Source of the DNA: Geobacter sp. UBA4074
GTDB lineage: Bacteria > Desulfobacterota > Desulfuromonadia > Geobacterales > Pseudopelobacteraceae
Assembly: GCA_002383415.1 (NCBI GenBank)
Contig: DFYU01000062.1
Span: 14,546-50,807 of the forward strand
Direction of reading: 5' to 3'
Length of the DNA: 36,262 bases
Made by a program: the position numbers and the translations under genes. A model generated the notes under the pieces. The model was not told the DNA's origin, made no database searches, and saw only the letters and a program-made list of their open reading frames with translations. Of the stretch, positions 30,356 through 36,262 are shown piece by piece. The stretch's first letter is position 1. Every line of letters starts with the position of its first letter.

Positions 30356-30613
30356 ATGGACTGTCGCACCAGCTGCGCCGCCTGCTGCATCGCCCCATCC
30401 ATCTCCTCTCCTCTGCCTGGCCTGCCGCAGGGCAAACCGGCCGGTGTGCCCTGCCCGCAGCTTGATCACCACCTGCGCTGCCTGCTGTTCGGACAGCCCG
30501 AGCGACCCGCCGTCTGCGCCAGCCTACAGCCCAACCCAGAGATGTGCGGCACAAGTGCGGCAGAGGCCCTGGCCTGGCTGACTGCACTGGAACAGCACAC
30601 CGCTCCGACCTGA
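30356..30613 (+). CDS. YkgJ-type cysteine-cluster protein
   Basis: 85 residues. It opens MDCRTSCAACCIAPSISSP, the CxxxCxxCC-like cluster of the zinc- or iron-chelating YkgJ family, and further cysteines appear at CPQ, RCLLFG and VCASLQP. Function unknown in the family. Start two bases behind the RRM gene's stop. Confidence 0.78.
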   Translation: MDCRTSCAACCIAPSISSPLPGLPQGKPAGVPCPQLDHHLRCLLFGQPERPAVCASLQPNPEMCGTSAAEALAWLTALEQHTAPT

Positions 30614-30642
30614 TGCTCTGACCTGACCAAGGAGGAAACCCG

Positions 30643-31398
30643 ATGGAAACGTTTCTGACAACCGTTCGTGAGACCATTAACCCGGCCACCCAACCGGTGG
30701 GGGTCAACCTGGTGCGCGACAGCGCACTGCTGGAGGGGAAGAAGGTCCGGCTGCGCGGCCAGCGCGTAAGTGTCTGCCAGCAGATCGCCTACAGCCGGAT
30801 GTACGGCTGGTCAACCTGGGCCGACCAGGCCAGCTCCCACTGTGTGCTTGGCGCCGCCTGCGCGGGCATCATCGCCCCGCCGGAGCGGGTACTGAACGGC
30901 TCGGTCAATACCGGCATCTACCAGCAGGACCAGGCAGCCGCACAAGCCATGCAGCAGCAGATGCCCCGTCTGGCCCCCGGCGTCGCGGGACTGTTGACCT
31001 ACCCGCTGGCACGGCCGGTTGACGGCTTTACGCCCGATCTGGTCGTGCTGTACGTCAACTCGGCCCAGGCCATGCGGCTGGTGCAGGCCTTCTTGTACCA
31101 GCAGGGCGGTGAGTTTGTGATGCGCAGTTCCGGTGACGCCGGGGTCTGCTCAAGGGCCGTAGCCCAGGTGGCCCTGACCAATGAGCCGGCGGTGGAGATC
31201 CCCTGTCTGGGAGACCGACGCTTTGCCATGACCCAGGACCACGAGTTGTGCGTCGGCATCCCGGCCAGTTGGCTGGAGCGGACTGCTGTTGGGCTGGCCG
31301 CCACCCACAAGGCCGGTATCCGCTACCCGGTGCCGTTCCAGATTCCGGCCAGCTGTGACCTGCCGCCTGACTACATCACCCGCGGGGATGACGCGTGA
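30643..31398 (+). CDS. DUF169 protein
   Basis: 251 residues; AAGGAGG at 30629-30635. DUF169 pattern: PATQPVGVNLVRDS near the start, VCQQIAYSRMYGW about 44-56, HCVLGAACAGI with cysteines, YPLARPVDGFTPDLVVLYVNSAQAMRLVQAFLYQ (in pieces), and GDAGVCSRAVAQV near the middle. Conserved cysteines suggest metal or redox chemistry, but the family has no established function. GTGA overlap with the membrane-protein gene behind it. Confidence 0.85.
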   Translation: METFLTTVRETINPATQPVGVNLVRDSALLEGKKVRLRGQRVSVCQQIAYSRMYGWSTWADQASSHCVLGAACAGIIAPPERVLNGSVNTGIYQQDQAAAQAMQQQMPRLAPGVAGLLTYPLARPVDGFTPDLVVLYVNSAQAMRLVQAFLYQQGGEFVMRSSGDAGVCSRAVAQVALTNEPAVEIPCLGDRRFAMTQDHELCVGIPASWLERTAVGLAATHKAGIRYPVPFQIPASCDLPPDYITRGDDA

Positions 31399-31724
31399 AT
31401 CTGTCACCTGAAACCATGCTGTTGACGGCCTTCAGCCTCAACATCGCCTTGATCCTGCTGGACGCCAGTCTGGGCTACCACCTGGCGCCGCACCTGCTGC
31501 GCCTGACACCGCAAAACGAAGACAGCGACCCTGCCGCGGTGGTACGCAGCATCCGCCGCATGCTGACCGGCGTGGTGATCCTCTACATGTTCTTCAACTG
31601 TCTGGCCTACTTCCGTCAGGACAACGCCCTGATGGCGATCGTCAGTGTGCTGATCCTGCTGGATCTGGGCGGCCAACTCTACGTGCGTTACCGCGTCCGG
31701 CGCCAGGGAGGGGATACGCCATGA
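31395..31724 (+). CDS. Small membrane protein
   Basis: 109 residues from a GTG overlapping the DUF169 stop. An ATG at 31416 is an alternative. Three hydrophobic segments at about 9-27, 55-72 and 77-95. No family recognised. It is coupled by ATGA to the thioesterase gene. Confidence 0.7.
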   Translation: MNLSPETMLLTAFSLNIALILLDASLGYHLAPHLLRLTPQNEDSDPAAVVRSIRRMLTGVVILYMFFNCLAYFRQDNALMAIVSVLILLDLGGQLYVRYRVRRQGGDTP

Positions 31725-32470
31725 GCGGGCCAGTACTGGAATGCCGTTTCGGGGTACGTTACCACGAGGTGGATCAGCAGGGGGCGGTGCGACTGCCGGT
31801 GGTGATGACCTGGCTGCAGGATGCCGGCATTGAGCATGCCACCCAACTGGGAGTGGCGGTACGGGATCTGAAAAAACTGGGGCTGACCTGGGTGCTGTCG
31901 CGGCTGACCCTGGAGCTGGAACACTACCCCCGTGGCGCTGAAGAGGTCACGGTACGGACCTGGCCGGTGACCCGCGAGGGGCGCTTTTCGATCCGCGACT
32001 ATCAGCTGTTGAATGCCGCTGGCCAGCAGATCGGCCAGGCCACCACCTCCTGGGCGGTGCTTGACCTGAAGAGCCGCCGCCCGGTCAAGATCGACGACCA
32101 CCTGCCGCCTTACCAACTGCGCCCGGTGCGGGCGCTGGCCGACCCGTTCGGCACCCTGCCGATGCTGGAACAGTGCAGCTCAGCCCTTAAGCTGCCGGTG
32201 CTGCGGGCTGATCTCGATCCGAACCGGCACGTCAACAATACGGTCTATGCCGGCTGGGCCCTGGAGGCGGTGCCGGCCGCGACCGCCGACAGCTGCCAGG
32301 TCACCCGCCTGGAGATCGGCTTTCGGGCCGAGGCGCTCTACGGCGATACGATCCGCTCCTGCTGTGCGCCGCTGCCGGACGATCCCCAGACCTTGCTGCA
32401 CCGGATCGAGCATGCCGACGACGGCCGAGAGCTGTGCCGGTTGCGCACCAGTTGGCGACAGGTCAGATAA
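31721..32470 (+). CDS. Acyl-ACP thioesterase (FatA/FatB-like)
   Basis: 249 residues, two hot-dog domains. The N-terminal half has VRYHEVDQQGAVRLPVVMTWLQDAG and LGLTWVLSRL, the second half LRADLDPNRHVNNTVYAGWALE with the conserved N-x-H-V-N-N of bacterial and plant acyl-ACP thioesterases. It would release fatty acids from acyl carrier protein. The link with DUF169 and the membrane protein is by coupled translation only; a common function is not evident. Confidence 0.88.
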   Translation: MSGPVLECRFGVRYHEVDQQGAVRLPVVMTWLQDAGIEHATQLGVAVRDLKKLGLTWVLSRLTLELEHYPRGAEEVTVRTWPVTREGRFSIRDYQLLNAAGQQIGQATTSWAVLDLKSRRPVKIDDHLPPYQLRPVRALADPFGTLPMLEQCSSALKLPVLRADLDPNRHVNNTVYAGWALEAVPAATADSCQVTRLEIGFRAEALYGDTIRSCCAPLPDDPQTLLHRIEHADDGRELCRLRTSWRQVR

Positions 32471-32507
32471 CCAGCCGCTGACCAAGCACCGGCGGGTCGC
32501 TTTTTGG

Positions 32508-32534
32508 TTGACAGAACCTGCCGTTACTTATAGT
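32508..32534 (+). promoter_or_regulatory. Putative promoter of metK
   Basis: TTGACA, a 15-base spacer (shorter than ideal) and TATAGT, about 68 bases before metK. No SAM riboswitch motif was recognised in the leader. Confidence 0.5.
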
Positions 32535-32601
32535 CTTTTTGCCTTGTTTTGACCCCCTATCATCCCGTTGCGAACGACCAATACAGAGGAGTCTGCAGAC
32601 C

Positions 32602-33768
32602 ATGGCCGAGAAGTTCATCTTCACCTCAGAATCCGTATCCGAAGGGCACCCCGACAAGGTTGCCGACCAGATATCCGACAGCATCCTTGATGCGATCCTG
32701 GCCCAGGACCCCAAGGCCCGGGTGGCCTGCGAGACGATGGTCACCACCGGCATGGCGGTGATTGCCGGCGAGATCACGACCAGTGCCGTGATCAACTATG
32801 CCGAGATCGTCCGTAACACCATCAAGGAGATCGGCTACTGCGGTTCAGAGATGGGCTTTGACTATGAGACCTGCGCCGTGCTGGTCTCCCTGGACCGCCA
32901 GTCACCCGACATCTCCCAGGGCGTTACCGAGGGCGAAGGCCTGTTCAAGGAGCAAGGGGCCGGCGACCAGGGCCTGATGTTCGGCTACGCCTGTAACGAG
33001 ACCCCCGAACTGATGCCGATGCCGATCCAGCTCTCCCAGCAACTGGTCAAGCGCCTGGCTGATGTCCGCAAATCAGGGCTGTTGAACTTCCTGCGTCCCG
33101 ACTCCAAATCGCAGGTATCGGTGGAATACGACAACGGCAAGCCGGTGCGGGTCAACACGGTGGTCATCTCCACCCAGCACACCCCGGACGTGACCCAGGA
33201 GACCATCCGCGAGGGGGTGATGGACGAGGTGATCAAGAAGGTGATCCCAGCCCACCTGATGGACAGCGAGACCCGCTTCTTCATCAACCCCACCGGCCGC
33301 TTTGTGGTGGGTGGCCCGATGGGCGACTGCGGCCTGACCGGCCGCAAGATCATCGTCGACACCTACGGCGGCATGGGTCGCCACGGCGGCGGCGCCTTCT
33401 CCGGCAAGGACCCCTCCAAGGTGGACCGCTCTGCTGCTTACATGGGCCGCTACGTGGCCAAAAACCTGGTGGCGGCCGGCCTGTGCGAGCGCTGCGAGGT
33501 GCAGGTGGCCTACGCCATCGGCGTGGCCGAGCCGGTCTCGGTCATGGTCAACGCCTTCGGCACCGGCGTGGTGTCTGAGCACCGCATGGCCGAACTGGTC
33601 CGCGAGGTGTTCGATATGCGCCCCCGCGCCATCATCGAGCAGCTGGACCTGCTGCGCCCGATCTACAAGAAGACCGCCGCCTACGGCCACTTTGGACGCG
33701 AACTGCCCGAGTTCACTTGGGAGCGGACCGACAAGGCAGCAGAGCTGAAACAAAAGGCCGGTCTCTAG
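32602..33768 (+). CDS. metK: S-adenosylmethionine synthase
   Basis: 388 residues from ATG 32602 with GAGGAG at 32586-32591. SESVSEGHPDKVADQISD at the N-terminus, then GAGDQGLMFGYACNETPELMP, FVVGGPMGDCGLTGRKIIVDTYGG and GGGAFSGKDPSKVDRSAAYMGRY (in pieces) are full MetK signatures. It makes SAM from methionine and ATP. Extension to 32539 would run into the promoter region and is rejected. Confidence 0.97.
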   Translation: MAEKFIFTSESVSEGHPDKVADQISDSILDAILAQDPKARVACETMVTTGMAVIAGEITTSAVINYAEIVRNTIKEIGYCGSEMGFDYETCAVLVSLDRQSPDISQGVTEGEGLFKEQGAGDQGLMFGYACNETPELMPMPIQLSQQLVKRLADVRKSGLLNFLRPDSKSQVSVEYDNGKPVRVNTVVISTQHTPDVTQETIREGVMDEVIKKVIPAHLMDSETRFFINPTGRFVVGGPMGDCGLTGRKIIVDTYGGMGRHGGGAFSGKDPSKVDRSAAYMGRYVAKNLVAAGLCERCEVQVAYAIGVAEPVSVMVNAFGTGVVSEHRMAELVREVFDMRPRAIIEQLDLLRPIYKKTAAYGHFGRELPEFTWERTDKAAELKQKAGL

Positions 33769-33779
33769 TTCCGCTTCCA

Positions 33780-33893
33780 TTTTAAGGCGCTAGCTTCGTC
33801 GGCTTGTCTGCGGCTCCTCGACGTACTACCGTGTACGCCTGCGTCGCCGCATTCCTCACCGTCTCGCTATCATCCTTAAACTGAAACCGGACA
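33780..33893. repeat. Long imperfect palindrome between metK and leuB
   Basis: TTTTAAGG (33780-33787) pairs with CCTTAAA (33874-33880), TAGC with GCTA inside, and the centre GTAC-N6-GTAC at 33823-33836 is self-complementary. GCGGCTCCTCGACGTAC is partly complementary to GTACGCCTGCGTCGCCGC. There is no ORF. I suspect a dispersed REP-like element, which cannot be verified within one window. Confidence 0.6.
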
Positions 33894-33906
33894 GCTACCA
33901 TACCGG

Positions 33907-33948
33907 CAAAAGCAAGGGGCAATCTTGAGAGAGGTGGCCCCTTTTGCG
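33907..33948 (+). terminator. Hairpin terminator before leuB
   Basis: CAAAAG(CAA)GGGGC pairs with GCCCCTTTTG around a 16-base loop. The T tract is short (TTTT), so it is of moderate strength. Confidence 0.55.
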
Positions 33949-33954
33949 TGAAGA

Positions 33955-33984
33955 TTGACAAAGCTGTTGTGTATACAGTAAGCT
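33955..33984 (+). promoter_or_regulatory. Putative promoter of leuB-asd
   Basis: Perfect TTGACA at 33955-33960. The best-spaced -10 is TAAGCT after 18 bases, a poor match; TACAGT and TATACA lie too close. Start expected about 20-25 bases before leuB. Confidence 0.45.
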
Positions 33985-34013
33985 AGCGCACTTTTTTGAT
34001 GGAGGGGTTGAAC

Positions 34014-35105
34014 ATGGCGAAGACATACAAGATTGCGGTCCTGCCGGGTGACGGTATCGGACCTGAGGTGATGGCTGAGGCCACCAGGGTGCTGGACGTG
34101 ATCGGCAAAAAGTACGACGTTACCTTTGAGGGCACCTTTGCCAATGTTGGCGGCGCCGGTATCGACAACGAGGGCAAGGCGCTGCCCCAGACCACGGTCG
34201 ACATCTGCAAGGGGTCGGACGCGATCCTGTTCGGCTCGGTGGGCGGCCCCAAGTGGGAGACCCTGCCGCCGGACGAGCAGCCGGAGCGGGGGGCGCTGTT
34301 GCCACTGCGCAAGATCTTCGGTCTCTACGCCAACCTGCGGCCGGCCATCATCTTCCCGTCGCTGACCGGCGCCTCATCGCTGAAGGAAGAGGTGATTGCC
34401 GGCGGCTTCAACGTGCTGGTGGTACGGGAGCTGACCGGCGGCATCTACTTCTCCCAGCCCAAAGGGATTGAGGGCGAAGGCCGCAACCGGATCGGCATCG
34501 ACACCATGAAGTACAGCGTGCCCGAGATCGAGCGGATCACCCATGTGGCCTTCCAGGCCGCTCAGAAGCGGGGCAAGAAGGTCTGCTCCATCGACAAGGC
34601 CAACGTGCTTTCCTCCTCGGTGCTCTGGCGCGAGATCGTGATCGATATCGCCAAGCAGTACCCCGATGTGGAACTGTCCCACATGTATGTGGACAACGCC
34701 GCCATGCAGCTGGTCAAGTGGCCCAAGCAGTTTGACGTGATCCTGTGCGAGAACATGTTCGGCGACATCCTCTCCGACGAGGCGGCCATGCTGACCGGAT
34801 CCCTGGGGATGCTCCCCTCGGCCTCCCTGGCCGAAGGCACCTTCGGCATGTACGAACCCTCCGGCGGCTCGGCCCCGGACATCGCCGGCCAGGGGATCGC
34901 CAACCCGATCGCCCAGATCCTGTCGGCCGGCATGATGCTCAAGTTTTCCTGCGGCATGGTGGACGCGGCCGATGCCATCGACCAGGCCGTAGCCAAGGTA
35001 CTGGACCAGGGTTACCGCACCCGCGACATCTTCCAGAACAAGCCGGGTGAGAAGCTGGTCAATACCAAGGAGATGGGTGACGCGATCATCGCGGCACTTG
35101 GCTAA
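34014..35105 (+). CDS. leuB: 3-isopropylmalate dehydrogenase
   Basis: 363 residues; ATG 34014 with GGAGGGG at 34001-34007. LPGDGIGPEVMAEATRVL at the start, ELTGGIYFSQPKG (substrate loop), DKANVLSSSVLWRE and the metal/NAD signature NMFGDILSDEAAMLTGSLGMLPSASL (in pieces) are complete. It performs the oxidative decarboxylation in leucine synthesis. It probably forms an operon with asd, 31 bases downstream. Confidence 0.96.
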   Translation: MAKTYKIAVLPGDGIGPEVMAEATRVLDVIGKKYDVTFEGTFANVGGAGIDNEGKALPQTTVDICKGSDAILFGSVGGPKWETLPPDEQPERGALLPLRKIFGLYANLRPAIIFPSLTGASSLKEEVIAGGFNVLVVRELTGGIYFSQPKGIEGEGRNRIGIDTMKYSVPEIERITHVAFQAAQKRGKKVCSIDKANVLSSSVLWREIVIDIAKQYPDVELSHMYVDNAAMQLVKWPKQFDVILCENMFGDILSDEAAMLTGSLGMLPSASLAEGTFGMYEPSGGSAPDIAGQGIANPIAQILSAGMMLKFSCGMVDAADAIDQAVAKVLDQGYRTRDIFQNKPGEKLVNTKEMGDAIIAALG

Positions 35106-35136
35106 TTACAAGAACCCTCACAAAGGAGTGATCACC

Positions 35137-36237
35137 ATGAAAGTAGGTATCGTCGGTTGGCGCGGCATGGTCGGCTCGGTGCTGATGCAACGGATGCAGG
35201 AAGAGAACGACTTTGCCCTCGGTTTTGAGCCGGTCTTTTTCTCCACCTCCCAGGCGGGACAGCCTGCCCCGATGAACGCCGGCACCCTGAAGAACGCCGA
35301 CGACATCGCTGAGCTGAAAAAACTGGACGTGATCATCACCTGCCAGGGGGGGGACTACACCAAGGCGGTGCATCCCGAGCTGCGCAAGCAGGGCTGGACC
35401 GGCTACTGGATCGACGCCGCCTCCACCCTGCGGATGGAAGACAACGCCGTAATCATCCTCGATCCGGTCAACCGCAACGTGATCGACAAGGCGCTCGCAA
35501 ACGGCCAGAAGGATTTTATCGGCGGCAACTGCACGGTCAGTCTGATGCTGATGGCCTTAGGGGGCCTGTTCCGCGCCAATTTGGTGGAATGGATCTCCTC
35601 CATGACCTATCAGGCTGCTTCCGGCGCCGGTGCCCCCAACATGCGAGAGCTGCTGTCCCAGATGGGCACCCTGCAGGGTGCCGTGGCCGAAGAACTGAAG
35701 AACCCCGGCTCAGCAATCCTCGAGATTGATAAAAAGGTGACCCAGACCCTGCGGGACGGCTCCATGCCCACCAAAGAGTTCGGCTTTCCGCTGGCCGGCA
35801 ACGTGCTGCCCTGGATCGACCGTGAGGTGGAAGACGGCCAGAGCCGCGAAGAGCTGAAAGGCTTCCAGGAGACCAACAAGATTCTGGGCACTTCCAGCCC
35901 GATTCCGGTGGACGGCATCTGCGTACGGGTTGGCGCCATGCGCTGCCACAGCCAGGCCATCACCATCAAGCTGAACAAGGACCTGCCGCTGGCCGAGATT
36001 GAGCAGCTGATTGCCAATGACAACCAGTGGGTCAAGCTGATCCCCAACACCAAGGCCGAGACCCTGGCCGGCCTGACCCCGGCGGCCGTTTCCGGCACCC
36101 TGACCGTGCCGATCGGCAGGCTGCGCAAGATGAAGATGGGCCCCCAGTACCTGCAGGCCTTCACCTGCGGCGATCAGCTGCTGTGGGGGGCGGCGGAGCC
36201 GTTGCGGCGGATGCTGCGCATCCTGTTGGAGAAATAA
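35137..36237 (+). CDS. asd: Aspartate-semialdehyde dehydrogenase (proteobacterial Asd type)
   Basis: 366 residues; ATG 35137 with AAAGGAG at 35122-35128. VGIVGWRGMVGSVLMQRM at 3-20 is the NADP site. Catalytic Cys is in FIGGNCTVSLMLMALGGL (near 132). TYQAASGAGAPNMRELL, VPVDG-like IPVDGICVRVGAMRCHSQA and LLWGAAEPLRRML follow. Sequence and length match the E. coli-type enzyme as I recall it. It feeds lysine, threonine, methionine and diaminopimelate synthesis. The gene is complete, ending 25 bases before the window edge. Confidence 0.96.
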   Translation: MKVGIVGWRGMVGSVLMQRMQEENDFALGFEPVFFSTSQAGQPAPMNAGTLKNADDIAELKKLDVIITCQGGDYTKAVHPELRKQGWTGYWIDAASTLRMEDNAVIILDPVNRNVIDKALANGQKDFIGGNCTVSLMLMALGGLFRANLVEWISSMTYQAASGAGAPNMRELLSQMGTLQGAVAEELKNPGSAILEIDKKVTQTLRDGSMPTKEFGFPLAGNVLPWIDREVEDGQSREELKGFQETNKILGTSSPIPVDGICVRVGAMRCHSQAITIKLNKDLPLAEIEQLIANDNQWVKLIPNTKAETLAGLTPAAVSGTLTVPIGRLRKMKMGPQYLQAFTCGDQLLWGAAEPLRRMLRILLEK

Positions 36238-36262
36238 AAACGGTCTTTTTCCGCCCTGGCCC

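Noticed and set aside
32471..32601. SAM riboswitch upstream of metK
   Set aside because: Only 131 bases with a promoter inside; no SAM-I, II or III signature or terminator hairpin was recognised.

Overview
The window looks like chromosomal DNA of a Geobacter-like member of the Desulfuromonadia. I infer this from gene families and order (metK-leuB-asd, glnB-amtB behind a sigma-54-like promoter, a TIGR04073-type secreted protein), from the mostly GC-rich housekeeping genes, and from an O-antigen locus with a strongly AT-rich centre. This is recognition from memory, not a database result. I saw no rRNA or tRNA gene, IS transposase or CRISPR array.

Positions 1-23496 form one long plus-strand O-antigen locus. 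It starts inside a sugar nucleotidyltransferase gene. It continues with the CDP-6-deoxyhexose pathway (rfbF, rfbG, rfbH, an rfbS-like CDP-paratose synthase, rfbE), which would give CDP-tyvelose. The E3 reductase rfbI is not in the window. Next come the flippase wzx, an RfbV-like dideoxyhexosyl transferase, the polymerase wzy, two more glycosyltransferases and a short-chain dehydrogenase. Then follow two tandem gmd-family genes, manC and manB (GDP-mannose and a GDP-6-deoxyhexose), a 3'-truncated rfbB, the initiating phosphotransferase wbaP/wcaJ and a short Wzz.

The unusual part is what has been inserted into this locus. Two four-helix-bundle (23S-IVP-like) genes sit between operon genes. Each is bracketed by its own family of short iterated repeats in inverted orientation: R1, GTTGAAAGTTGA-like, and R2, GGTCATTGGTCA-like. 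Copies of the same repeats lie in frame inside rfbG, rfbH and manC, where they add low-complexity peptide. Three toxin-antitoxin-type cassettes are also present. MntA-HepT and DUF4160-DUF2442 each sit directly behind a gene whose last codons recur beyond the cassette. In the third, the PemK/MazF-like toxin is fused in frame to the N-terminus of RfbH. A third inverted repeat (R3) lies at the break point of the truncated rfbB.

Positions 23497-36262 are more ordinary: a small Ala/Lys/Pro-rich secreted protein; a minus-strand block (TIGR04073-type protein, 2-Cys peroxiredoxin, cardiolipin synthase, Rieske protein); glnB-amtB; a RelBE-type module with a palindromic operator; a tight group (RRM protein, Cys-cluster protein, DUF169, membrane protein, acyl-ACP thioesterase); then metK, leuB and asd.
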